Source: Treponema sp. UBA3649
GTDB lineage: Bacteria > Spirochaetota > Spirochaetia > Treponematales > Treponemataceae
Assembly: GCA_002373325.1 (NCBI GenBank)
Contig: DFKI01000150.1
Span: 1-43,324, forward strand
DNA length: 43,324 nt
Direction of reading: 5' to 3'
Of this stretch, positions 17,639-25,429 are shown piece after piece. The translations under genes and the position numbers were made by a program. The notes below the pieces were generated by a model. The model was not told where the DNA came from, did no database searches, and was given only the letters and a program-made list of their open reading frames with translations. Positions within the stretch are counted from its first letter, which is position 1; every line of letters starts with the position of its first letter.

Positions 17639-19213
17639 ATGTCTGATGAAGTTAGAGTGCGATATGCTCCGTCTCCCACGGGAATGCAGCATATTGGTGG
17701 AGTCAGGACGGCTCTGTTTAATTATCTTTACGCGCGGTCAAGGGGCGGCAAATTCATTTTGCGTCTTGAAGATACGGACCGCACACGTTACGATGAAAAA
17801 TACGTGCAGAATCTTTACGACACGATGGCATGGCTCGGAATCGACTGGGATGAGGGCGGTGAAAAGGGCGGTGATTTTGGTCCCTACGTCCAGAGCGAGC
17901 GGTTCGAGCTTTATAAAAAATATGCGATGGAGCTTGTGGAGAAGGGCGAGGCATACTATTGTTTCTGCGACTCCGAGAGACTTGAGAGAATCCGTAAGAT
18001 TCAGACCGAGAACAAGATGCCTCCGGGATACGACCGCAACTGCCGCCATTTGACTCCCGATGAGGTGAAGGCGAATCTGGATGCGGGTAAGCCCTATGTT
18101 ATCCGCCTGAAGGTTCCGCTTGAGGGTGAGACGAAATTCCACGACCATCTTTTGGGTGACATCGTGTGGAAGAACGAGGACATCTCTCCGGATCCGGTCC
18201 TTTTGAAGAGCGACGGATTTCCGACCTATCACCTTGCGAACATCGTTGACGACCACCTCATGCACATAAGCCATGTGATGCGCGCCCAGGAATGGATTCC
18301 CTCGACTCCGCTTCACGTCCAGATGTACAGGAGCTTCGGTTGGGAACATCCTGAGTTCTGCCATCTTCCGATGGTAAACGGTTCGGACGGAAAAAAGCTT
18401 TCCAAGCGTCATGGCTCGACAAGCCTTAATGAATTCCGTGCACGCGGATATCTGCCCCAGGCCATCGTGAATTATGTCGCGCTTTTGGGATGCAGCTACA
18501 TTGACGGAAAGGACATGTACACTCTGGAGGAGCTTGCCGCGAACTTTAAGCTTGAGCATTTGAACAAGGCACCCGCTGTCTTTGACTACAAAAAGCTTGA
18601 GTGGTACAACGGCCAGTACATCCGTGCCATGAGCGACGAGGAGCTTTACAAGTGGACCCTGCCTTTCATTACGGGAACCGGGGACGCTATGCTTGAGATA
18701 AATCCTGACAATCCTCAGCCGAAGCCAAAGGTGGGACCTGAGTTCTCCGGCGTAAAGCTTGGCGATGACGGTGAGCCCGTGTGCGTGGACTCTTCCATGA
18801 ACATGACGAGCGCCGACGTGAAATCTGCCCTGATGAAACTCATGCCGCTGATTAAGGAAAGGCTCCATTTCCTGACCGACGCAGCCGAGATGGTTCACTT
18901 CCTCTTTACCGAGCCCGCCGTTCCCGCGAAGGAAAACATCATTCCGAAAAAGCTGGACGAGGCAAAGACAAAGGAAGTGCTTGAAAAGTCAAAGGAGTTC
19001 ATCTCGAAGTTGCCCGAGCTTGATCACGAGGCAGCCGAGGAATTCGCAAAGACATGTGCCGAGCAGATTGGCGTGAAGCTGGGTGATTTTATGATGCCCA
19101 TCCGCATGGCAGTAACCGGAAGCCGTGTCTCACCTCCGCTCATCGGTTCCATTTTGATTCTTGGAGTTGAGAAGAGTCTTGCCCGCGTGGAAAGGACTCT
19201 CGCAACATTCTAA
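17639..19213 (+). CDS. gltX: Glutamyl-tRNA synthetase
   Basis: A 524-residue class Ic aminoacyl-tRNA synthetase that charges tRNA-Glu (and tRNA-Gln in organisms using the amidotransferase route). The HIGH-type motif is Y-A-P-S-P-T-G-x-x-H-I-G-G at about residues 9-21, and the KMSKS-type loop is K-K-L-S-K-R-H near 252-258, the common GltX variant. E-D-T-D-R and the conserved W-x-P-S-T segments are present, and the C-terminal anticodon-binding region is complete. A relatively long linker rich in Pro/Lys (about 353-375) precedes the C-terminal part. The start is fixed by AGGAGAAG 5-8 nt upstream. A repeat element follows the stop, before the propeller gene. Confidence 0.95.
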   Translation: MSDEVRVRYAPSPTGMQHIGGVRTALFNYLYARSRGGKFILRLEDTDRTRYDEKYVQNLYDTMAWLGIDWDEGGEKGGDFGPYVQSERFELYKKYAMELVEKGEAYYCFCDSERLERIRKIQTENKMPPGYDRNCRHLTPDEVKANLDAGKPYVIRLKVPLEGETKFHDHLLGDIVWKNEDISPDPVLLKSDGFPTYHLANIVDDHLMHISHVMRAQEWIPSTPLHVQMYRSFGWEHPEFCHLPMVNGSDGKKLSKRHGSTSLNEFRARGYLPQAIVNYVALLGCSYIDGKDMYTLEELAANFKLEHLNKAPAVFDYKKLEWYNGQYIRAMSDEELYKWTLPFITGTGDAMLEINPDNPQPKPKVGPEFSGVKLGDDGEPVCVDSSMNMTSADVKSALMKLMPLIKERLHFLTDAAEMVHFLFTEPAVPAKENIIPKKLDEAKTKEVLEKSKEFISKLPELDHEAAEEFAKTCAEQIGVKLGDFMMPIRMAVTGSRVSPPLIGSILILGVEKSLARVERTLATF

Positions 19214-19229
19214 TTTGAATAGATATGTC

Positions 19230-19415
19230 GGGGTTGTCTAAAAAGTATGGTTTGTCATTGCCGGACTAGTCCTGTGTCGTTGCCGGGCTTGACCCGGCAA
19301 TCCCTTTGCAGTAGAGATTATCGGGTCAAGCCCGATAATGACACGAGCATCGAGTCTGATAATGACGCAAGCATCGAGCCAGATAGGGACATTTTTTTGC
19401 TTTTTGGACATCCCC
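19230..19415. mobile_element. MITE-like repeat element, copy 1 (complete ends)
   Basis: A 186-bp non-coding element. The left end GGGGTTGTCTAAAAAGTA (19230-19247) matches the inverted right end (19398-19415, reverse complement GGGGATGTCCAAAAAGCA) at 15 of 18 positions. Inside are two hairpins with CTTGA or TCAAG loops (19280-19300; 19317-19339), then degenerate tandem copies of the GATAATGAC half. It lies between gltX and the propeller gene and ends 20 nt before the latter's ATG. No clear target duplication is seen. Confidence 0.6.
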
Positions 19416-19434
19416 ATCTTTATCGGGGGATTTT

Positions 19435-20454
19435 ATGAAAAGAATTTTAACGCTGATTGCCGTAGCATTTTTTTCCGTCGTTTCATCGCTTTCTGTTTTT
19501 GCCGAGCCCGTGCTTACAAAAATAGGAACGTACAAATGCGGGAAGCAGCCGAAGCAGGTTCTTTTTTCTCCCGACAGCAAGTACATAATCATGCCGCTTT
19601 TGGACGACAGCGGATTCGACGTCTTTTCAATGGAAGAAAAAAAGATTGTGAAGCGTGTGACTCCGCCCAACTCGTCCAAGCTTGGATTCGCCGAAGGACT
19701 TTTTATCCCCGAGAAAAACGCGTTCTTTGTTTCCCAGATGACCACCGCGAACATCTACGAGTACGAGTATCCCGGATTCAAGTACAAGCGCACGATCTCC
19801 ACAAAAGGAAACTGGTCAAAGTTCATCGCATACTCAAGCGAAAAAAACATGCTTGCCGTGAGCAACTGGGTGAGCAACGACGTGTCCCTCATTGACTACG
19901 AGAGCGGAAATCTTCTGCGGATGCTCAAGACCGGACGCGCGCCGAGGGGACTCTATTTCAGGAACAAAGGCGAGTCAATTGTGAGCCTTTCCTTCGACAG
20001 CGGAATCATCGAGCAGTTCTCCACGTCCACGGGAAAAAGGGAAAAATCTCTTTCCATAGCGAACGCCGCAATGAGACACATCGCGGTAAAGGAAGACGGA
20101 AGCATGGCATACATCAGCGACATGTACCACCGCAACATCCTGCGCCTTGACTTAAGCACGTTCAAAATCACGTCGGAAATCAAAGTATTCAACAATCCCA
20201 ACACGATTGACCTTTACAATGACCGCTATCTTTTCGTCTCATGCCGGGGTCCCAACAATAAAGTGGACTACACCAAACGCTCGCCCGTAAACGGAAAGAT
20301 TTACATAATCGACACAAAAGACATGAGCGTGCTTAAAACTTTCGAGGGCGGAAATCAGCCCACAGGATTGGACGTGAGCCCCGACGGACGCTTTTTGTGC
20401 TTCAGCAATTTCCAGGACGAGAACATCGAGCTGTATGAGATAGGTGAGAGGTGA
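19435..20454 (+). CDS. Secreted YncE-like beta-propeller protein
   Basis: A 339-residue exported protein. The signal peptide (M-K-R-I-L-T-L-I then hydrophobic, ending S-V-F-A-E) cleaves near residue 23. The rest consists of repeated blades of about 40-45 residues with WD40/YVTN-type patterns: V-L-F-S-P-D-S-K-Y, L-A-V-S-N-W-V-S-N-D-V-S-L-I-D, I-A-V-K-E-D-G-S-M-A-Y-I-S-D and L-D-V-S-P-D-G-R-F-L-C-F-S-N. This supports a seven-bladed periplasmic or surface propeller; the ligand is unknown. The SD (GGGGGA, 4 nt before ATG) can pair with ATCCCC at 19410-19415 at the end of the repeat element, so translation might be affected by the insertion. The last codons and the TGA lie within a heptamer repeat array. 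Confidence 0.8.
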   Translation: MKRILTLIAVAFFSVVSSLSVFAEPVLTKIGTYKCGKQPKQVLFSPDSKYIIMPLLDDSGFDVFSMEEKKIVKRVTPPNSSKLGFAEGLFIPEKNAFFVSQMTTANIYEYEYPGFKYKRTISTKGNWSKFIAYSSEKNMLAVSNWVSNDVSLIDYESGNLLRMLKTGRAPRGLYFRNKGESIVSLSFDSGIIEQFSTSTGKREKSLSIANAAMRHIAVKEDGSMAYISDMYHRNILRLDLSTFKITSEIKVFNNPNTIDLYNDRYLFVSCRGPNNKVDYTKRSPVNGKIYIIDTKDMSVLKTFEGGNQPTGLDVSPDGRFLCFSNFQDENIELYEIGER

Positions 20455-20540
20455 GAATCGAGAGTTGAGAGGTGAGAGTTGAGAAGTGAGAACTGAGAGG
20501 ACTGAGAAATGAGACTGAATACTGAGAACTGAGGAGTGGG
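20444..20540 (+). repeat. TGA-containing heptamer array at the 3' end of the propeller gene
   Basis: A degenerate purine-rich array built on TGAGAGT, TGAGAGG and TGAGAAC heptamers. The propeller's stop codon is the second TGA of the array. Later units lose strict phase. See also 28700-28864, 38101-38126 and 39546-39558. Confidence 0.7.
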
Positions 20541-20558
20541 GACGTAGGCGAAGGGGAT

Positions 20559-20717
20559 GGGGCTGCCTAAAAAGTTCAAAAGATATCTGTCGGGCTTGAT
20601 GAGTGTGTCATTATCGGGAGGCTGTGTGTCATTATCGGGCTTGACCCGATAATCTCTATCAGCAGGGATTGCCGGATCAAGTCCGGCAATGACACATTAA
20701 GTTCGGCAATGACAAAT
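20559..20717. mobile_element. MITE-like repeat element, copy 2 (left end only)
   Basis: The left end GGGGCTGCCTAAAAAGTT (20559-20576) matches copy 1. Two perfect hairpins follow (20631-20653, loop CTTGA; 20668-20690, loop TCAAG), then partial tandem halves. No right terminal repeat is visible, so this copy is truncated or decayed. Confidence 0.5.
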
Positions 20718-20861
20718 GGCGACCTCTTTGTTCTCACCGCAAACGAAAGTGGTTCCTCTGGATTTGGTGAGATCTGTTCCCGTAATCCAGGTTCCATTTC
20801 CAAGATAAAGATACTGGGGCTTGCCTCCCTTTCCCGGCCACAAAATCCCTCCTGATAACAC
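20697..20861 (-). pseudogene. Possible gene remnant running into the repeat element
   Basis: A minus-strand frame of 54 codons from a GTG at 20861 encodes a protein-like peptide (S-G-G-I-L-W-P-G-K-G-G-K-P-Q-Y-L-Y-L-G-N, then G-T-W-I-T-G-T-D-L-T-K). It loses protein character at the edge of MITE copy 2 and stops there. No start signal or promoter is seen. It may be a short fragment of a once longer gene broken by the element, but chance coding cannot be excluded. I do not recognise the family. Confidence 0.3.
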
Positions 20862-20896
20862 AATTTTATGCTTATAACAGTTTTTTCTTGAAAGAT

Positions 20897-20925
20897 TTGT
20901 TACACTTTTTCAAAAAATTTATTAT
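20897..20925 (+). promoter_or_regulatory. Promoter and structured leader of the HtrA gene
   Basis: TTGTTA (20897-20902), a 17-bp spacer and TATTAT (20920-20925). The predicted leader of about 70 nt contains a perfect AACCGC/GCGGTT hairpin with a 7-nt loop (about 20936-20954) and GGAGG before the ATG. No CIRCE element is seen. Confidence 0.5.
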
Positions 20926-21003
20926 ATTCATATATAACCGCATTGAGAGCGGTTCGGTCGCTTTTTCCGGCTGCAATGCTTCAATCAGATTGGAGGTTTT
21001 TAT

Positions 21004-22497
21004 ATGAAAAAGATTTTTAAGATTGTTTTAGGTGTGACTGCGGTTGCTGCTGCTTCCGCCGGTATATTTTTGCTTTCCTGCCGTGTGAACAAGGGTAGCG
21101 CGAACGTTGCTTTTGCCGAGACTCCTGCCAAGACCAGGACTTCATCCGTGGAGTTGCCCCAGGATTCCCTTGCCGTGACACAAGCTTTGCAGGGGACTTT
21201 CCGTTCCATAAGCAGCCAGGTCCTTCCAGCGGTGGTCGAGGTGGACGTTACCACAAAGACAAAGGTTCAGAACTACAATCCCTTCAAGGACATTCCTTTT
21301 TTCAACAATATCCCGGGTTTCGGCGATGACGAGGACCGTGAGTATGAGTCTTCAGCCTTGGGAAGCGGCGTGATTGTGAGGCGCAACGGAAAGACTTTCT
21401 ATGTGCTTACGAACAATCATGTGGTGGAGAAGTCCAGCACAATCAAAATCAAGCTGAATGACGAGCGTGAGTTCGAGGGAAAACTTGTGGGTGCCGACGA
21501 AAGAATCGACATTGCGCTTGTCTCCTTTGAAAGCGATGACCAGAGCATAACGGTGGCACAGCTTGGAAACAGCGACGAGGTTCAGCAGGGTGATATCGTG
21601 CTTGCATTGGGTAGCCCCTTGGGATATTTTGCGTCAGTGACCCAGGGAATTGTTTCTGCGACGGGAAGAAGCGGGGGCGGAATCGGCTCAATCAGCGACT
21701 TTATCCAGACCGATGCGGCAATCAACCAGGGTAATTCGGGAGGTCCTCTCGTGAACATCTACGGCGAGGTAATAGGAATCAACACATGGATTGCGTCTCA
21801 GTCGGGAGGAAGCCAGGGCTTGGGATTCTCCATTCCGATCAACAACATCAAGACTGCGATCGACCAGTTCATCAACAAGGGAAAGATTTCTTACGGATGG
21901 CTCGGCGTGAGCCTTTTGGAAGTGACCCAGGAATACAAGGATGCGCTTGAGGTCGGAAAACAGAGCGGTGCTTTGGCTGCGGAAATCTTTATTGGAAGTC
22001 CTGCGATGAAGGGCGGTATGCAGGCCGGTGACTATATCATCGCGTTGAACGGAAAGGACGTGAAGGACGTGAACCAGCTTGTGCGCGACGTGGGAAGCAT
22101 TCCTGCGGGAGAGACTGCGACAATCACTGTGAAGAGGGGAACTTCCACGCTTGACTTGAAAATCCGCATGGACGAGAGAGAGGATTCGGTTGTTTCTGAC
22201 AGCGGAAAACTCTGGCCCGGATTCGTTGCGACACCTCTTACCGATGACACCCGCAAAAAAATCAAGGTTCCGGCAAAAATCAAGGGTGTTCTTGTGGCTG
22301 ACGTTCAGGAAAAATCACCTGCCGCGGCCCTCAGATTGCAGAAAGGAGATATTGTCACGGCTGTTAATGACAGGAAGGTAACGACGGTCGCGGAATTCTA
22401 CGAGGCGCTTAACCTCAGCGACAAGACGGAAATCTGGTTCGACGTTTATTCCGACGGACACACAATCTCCACGGGCCATTACAAGGTGGAGGAGTAG
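21004..22497 (+). CDS. HtrA/DegP-family serine protease with two PDZ domains
   Basis: A 497-residue envelope protease and chaperone for misfolded exported proteins. The N-terminus is a hydrophobic export signal ending L-L-S-C26, which could be a spirochaete-type lipobox, so the enzyme may be lipid-anchored rather than soluble. The trypsin-like domain carries the full triad: H139 (T-N-N-H-V-V), D169 (R-I-D-I-A-L) and S245 (G-N-S-G-G-P-L). PDZ1 spans about 295-395 and PDZ2 about 405-490. The domain order is that of DegP/DegQ. The start is set by GGAGG 8 nt upstream. Genes on both sides are separated from it by repeat elements, so it is probably transcribed alone from its own promoter. Confidence 0.93.
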   Translation: MKKIFKIVLGVTAVAAASAGIFLLSCRVNKGSANVAFAETPAKTRTSSVELPQDSLAVTQALQGTFRSISSQVLPAVVEVDVTTKTKVQNYNPFKDIPFFNNIPGFGDDEDREYESSALGSGVIVRRNGKTFYVLTNNHVVEKSSTIKIKLNDEREFEGKLVGADERIDIALVSFESDDQSITVAQLGNSDEVQQGDIVLALGSPLGYFASVTQGIVSATGRSGGGIGSISDFIQTDAAINQGNSGGPLVNIYGEVIGINTWIASQSGGSQGLGFSIPINNIKTAIDQFINKGKISYGWLGVSLLEVTQEYKDALEVGKQSGALAAEIFIGSPAMKGGMQAGDYIIALNGKDVKDVNQLVRDVGSIPAGETATITVKRGTSTLDLKIRMDEREDSVVSDSGKLWPGFVATPLTDDTRKKIKVPAKIKGVLVADVQEKSPAAALRLQKGDIVTAVNDRKVTTVAEFYEALNLSDKTEIWFDVYSDGHTISTGHYKVEE

Positions 22498-22510
22498 AGG
22501 TAAAATTTAC

Positions 22511-22600
22511 GGCACGTGTCATTCCTACGTTTGATGCGTGTCATTCCTAAGCTTGATATGTGTCATTCCCGCACTTGATGCGGGAATCCCTTCTGAAAAA
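22511..22600. repeat. Tandem half-sites plus hairpin after the HtrA gene
   Basis: Three successive copies of GTGTCATTCC followed by a TTGAT-type spacer (about 22-23 bp each). The last forms a perfect hairpin: ATTCCCGCA, loop CTTGA, TGCGGGAAT (22565-22587). It could end the HtrA transcript but has no U-tract. Confidence 0.65.
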
Positions 22601-22606
22601 AGGATT

Positions 22607-22723
22607 GGGGCTGTCTAGTCTATAAAGCCTTGTAATGTAACAATATAGATTATCGGGTCAAGCCCGATAATGACATTTTTTTTAGCCTGATAATGACATT
22701 TTTTTTACTTTTGAGACATCAGC
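22607..22723. mobile_element. MITE-like repeat element, copy 3 (decayed ends)
   Basis: The left end GGGGCTGTCTA (22607-22617) and the right end (22707-22723, reverse complement GCTGATGTCTCAAAAGT) are diverged versions of the copy 1 termini. Inside is one perfect hairpin (22649-22671, loop TCAAG), then two tandem GATAATGACATTTTTTTT units. Confidence 0.45.
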
Positions 22724-22920
22724 ATTCAAGAAGAAAGTGCCCTGTGTACTTCTTCGAGGACATCTTCCTTGCAGGACAAAAAGCCGAGGGGTGGCTTACA
22801 AAGTCGATGGAGGAAAAAGTGAGCTTCGCTAAAAAGATATGGGCTGGGAAAACATCCGGACGAAAAATCTCTGCGTGGATTCATAAAAATTACTTCCAAA
22901 ATCTGCAAAAAATCCAGTAG
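22693..22920 (+). CDS. Doubtful short ORF or gene fragment
   Basis: An open frame of 75 codons whose first ATG is inside the repeat element. The last 55 codons have neighbour-like codon use and encode a basic, aromatic-rich peptide (A-E-G-W-L-T-K-S-M-E-E-K, then F-A-K-K-I-W-A-G-K-T-S-G-R-K-I-S-A-W-I-H). I do not recognise it. It has no SD and may be the C-terminal remnant of a gene that lost its 5' part when the element inserted. Confidence 0.25.
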   Translation: MTFFLLLRHQHSRRKCPVYFFEDIFLAGQKAEGWLTKSMEEKVSFAKKIWAGKTSGRKISAWIHKNYFQNLQKIQ

Positions 22921-22946
22921 ACAAATTCTCTTCCATAGATTAGACT
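22918..22946 (+). promoter_or_regulatory. Candidate promoter for the GH94-earP pair
   Basis: TAGACA (22918-22923), a 17-bp spacer and TAGACT (22941-22946). The predicted leader is about 50 nt and ends with AGGAG before the ATG. Confidence 0.35.
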
Positions 22947-23002
22947 GAATGTTGAAGCCCTTGGAGGCTATCAGCATACGGAGAATTACGAGGAGCAATT
23001 CT

Positions 23003-25429
23003 ATGAATTACGGTTACTTTGACGATGACAAAAAGGAATATGTCATCACCCGTCCTGACACTCCACAGTCTTGGAGCAATTACCTTGGATCCACCGAATA
23101 CGGAGCGGTGATTACGAACAATGCCGGCGGTTACGGATTCTACAAGTCAGGGGCAAGGGGACGTTTCATGCGCCTCCGTTTCAATGCAATTCCCATGGAT
23201 CAGCCCGGACGCTATTTTTACCTCAGGGACAACGAATCTGCCGATTACTGGTCAGCCTCATGGCAGCCCGTGGGAAAGCCGCTTGACAAGTACAAGAGTG
23301 AGTGCCGCCACGGTACCGCATACACGAAAATCACCTCGGAATATGCCGGAATCAAATCTGAGGCGACTTATTACGTGCCGCTCGGACAGATTTTCGAGTA
23401 CTGGCGACTCAAAGTGACCAACACTTCGGACAAGGCAAGAAAACTCACCGCGTTCAGCTACTGTGAATTCGCGAACCAGTGGATGACGGAGCAGGATCAG
23501 GTGAACTTGCAGTACTCAATCTTCATCGCTCGTGGTACATACAAGGACGGAATCATCGGTCTTGCGAGCGAGGACAATCTCCTGCATCAGAGAAAGGATT
23601 TTGCCACCAACGACATCGGCATGAACGAATGGATGGCCCTTGCCGGAGCTCCCGTCGCAGGATATGACACTGACCGCGCGTCATTCATCGGAACCTATGG
23701 AAGCTATGAGAAGCCGCAGGCCGTAATCAACGGAAAGAACGGAAACTCACTTGCATACGGAGACTCCGCTTGTGGCTCCCTTTCCGCAAACATTGACCTT
23801 GCGCCGGGAGAGACAAAGGAAATCATCCTGCTTGTCGGAATCGGTGACATGGAAATCCGCGGAAGAAAGATTCTTGCCGAGTACGGAAACACAAAGCGCG
23901 CCGACGAGGAGCTTGACAAGCTGATTAAAAACTGGCACTCAAAGCTCGACAGTTTCATCGCCGAGACTCCCGATGCCGACATCAACCACACCGTAAATAT
24001 GTGGGGACTCTACAACTGTCTCATCACTTTCGCATGGAGCCGCGCCGCATCCCTTGTTTACAACGGAGAGCGTGACGGTCTTGGATTCCGCGATTCAGTC
24101 CAGGACATCCTTGGTGTTTCCGCCGCCATTCCCGAAGTCGCTGAGGAAAGAATGTACCGCATGTTGAGCGGACAGGTCTCTTGCGGTGGAGCAATCCCCG
24201 TTATCCGCACCGACCACAATCCCGGACATGAGAAGCCGCCGAAGGAAGAGGACTATCGCTCTGATGACTGTCTCTGGTTCTTCAACGCTGTTCCGGCATA
24301 TATCGCTGAGAACGGAAACTTTGACCTTTACAACAAGGTTGTTCCTTATGCCGACAAGGGCGAGGACACGGTTTACGGTCACTTGAAGCAGGCTCTTCTT
24401 TTCAACCTGAACCACATGGGAGCCGATGACCTTCCCTGCGGACTTCTTGCCGACTGGAATGACTGTCTGAAACTTGGCTACCACGGTGAGTCCCTTTTCG
24501 TCGCTTTCCAGCTGCGTCTCGGACTTACCACATACTCCGACATCTCACTCCGCCTTGGCAAAAAGGATGAGAGCGAGTGGGCTTTGAAGACAAGGGACAA
24601 GCTTGATGCCGCCATCCAGAAAAAATGCTGGGACGGAAAATGGTGGATCTGGGCAATCGGTGAGGACGGAACCGTTTATGGTACAAAGACTTACGAGGAA
24701 GGACAGGTTTACTTCAACACCCAGGTTTGGTCCGTTCTTTCTTCTGCCGCCACACCTGAGCAGGCCCGCGAGTGTATGCAGACCGTAAAGGAAAAACTTG
24801 CGACTCCTTATGGACTCATGCTCTGTGCCCCGCCATTCAGGAACACAAGCATTGACGTTATGCGCGCCGTGGTTTTCCTTCAGGGAATCAAGGAGAACGC
24901 AGGAATCTTCAATCACACACAGGGATGGGGAATCATCGCCGAGACCATGCTTGGAGACGGAAACCGTGCTTACGAGTATTGCAAGGCGGCTCTTCCCGCG
25001 GCTTGGAACGACAAGGCTGAAATCCGTCAGAGCGAGCCCTATGTCCAGGGACAGACCACATACTCCGCTTTCAGTGCGAGACCCGGAAACACACGCGTGG
25101 CATGGCTTTCAGGTGCGGCTACATGGTCTTACTACAGCCTGACCCAGTACATCCTCGGAATCAGACCGCAGTACGAGGGACTGATGATTGATCCTTGTGT
25201 GCCCGACTCATGGGACGGATTTAAGGTACAGAGACGCTTCCGTGGAAAAATCCTCCACATCGAGGTGAAAAATCCTGACCATGTGTGCAAGGGAATTGTT
25301 TCGCTTGAGCTTAACGGCGAGAAACTTGACGGAATCCTGATTCCTGCCGAAAAACTCAAGGCCGACAATACCGTTGTTGCCGTGATGGGAAAAGACGGAC
25401 TTACCGACAAGAACCCGCAGCGTGTCTGA
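23003..25429 (+). CDS. GH94 disaccharide phosphorylase (cellobiose/chitobiose phosphorylase-like)
   Basis: An 808-residue cytoplasmic inverting phosphorylase, the usual GH94 length. It cleaves a beta-linked disaccharide with phosphate to give a sugar-1-phosphate, saving ATP. Family features are the N-terminal Y-G-Y-F-D-D-x-K-K-E-Y-V-I-T-R-P-D-T-P, the A-G-G-Y-x-F-Y segment, G-L-G-F-R-D-S-V-Q-D-I-L-G, and A-D-W-N-D-C with catalytic D487. Near the end, W-L-S-G-A-A-T-W and L-G-I-R-P-x-Y-x-G-L are also typical. The Y-L-R-D-N-E-S-A-D-Y-W-S-x-S-W-Q-P segment resembles chitobiose-type more than classical cellobiose phosphorylases, so the substrate is uncertain. No own signal peptide. The ATG at 23003 has AGGAG 7 nt upstream. 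Its stop overlaps the next ATG (TGATG). Confidence 0.85.
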   Translation: MNYGYFDDDKKEYVITRPDTPQSWSNYLGSTEYGAVITNNAGGYGFYKSGARGRFMRLRFNAIPMDQPGRYFYLRDNESADYWSASWQPVGKPLDKYKSECRHGTAYTKITSEYAGIKSEATYYVPLGQIFEYWRLKVTNTSDKARKLTAFSYCEFANQWMTEQDQVNLQYSIFIARGTYKDGIIGLASEDNLLHQRKDFATNDIGMNEWMALAGAPVAGYDTDRASFIGTYGSYEKPQAVINGKNGNSLAYGDSACGSLSANIDLAPGETKEIILLVGIGDMEIRGRKILAEYGNTKRADEELDKLIKNWHSKLDSFIAETPDADINHTVNMWGLYNCLITFAWSRAASLVYNGERDGLGFRDSVQDILGVSAAIPEVAEERMYRMLSGQVSCGGAIPVIRTDHNPGHEKPPKEEDYRSDDCLWFFNAVPAYIAENGNFDLYNKVVPYADKGEDTVYGHLKQALLFNLNHMGADDLPCGLLADWNDCLKLGYHGESLFVAFQLRLGLTTYSDISLRLGKKDESEWALKTRDKLDAAIQKKCWDGKWWIWAIGEDGTVYGTKTYEEGQVYFNTQVWSVLSSAATPEQARECMQTVKEKLATPYGLMLCAPPFRNTSIDVMRAVVFLQGIKENAGIFNHTQGWGIIAETMLGDGNRAYEYCKAALPAAWNDKAEIRQSEPYVQGQTTYSAFSARPGNTRVAWLSGAATWSYYSLTQYILGIRPQYEGLMIDPCVPDSWDGFKVQRRFRGKILHIEVKNPDHVCKGIVSLELNGEKLDGILIPAEKLKADNTVVAVMGKDGLTDKNPQRV

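Noticed and set aside
17738..18898. 386-codon minus-strand ORF
   Set aside because: It lies fully antisense to gltX, has no SD and no protein-like domain pattern.
20576..20863. 95-codon minus-strand ORF starting M-C-Y-Q
   Set aside because: It runs through both MITE hairpins and uses a different frame from the more protein-like remnant.
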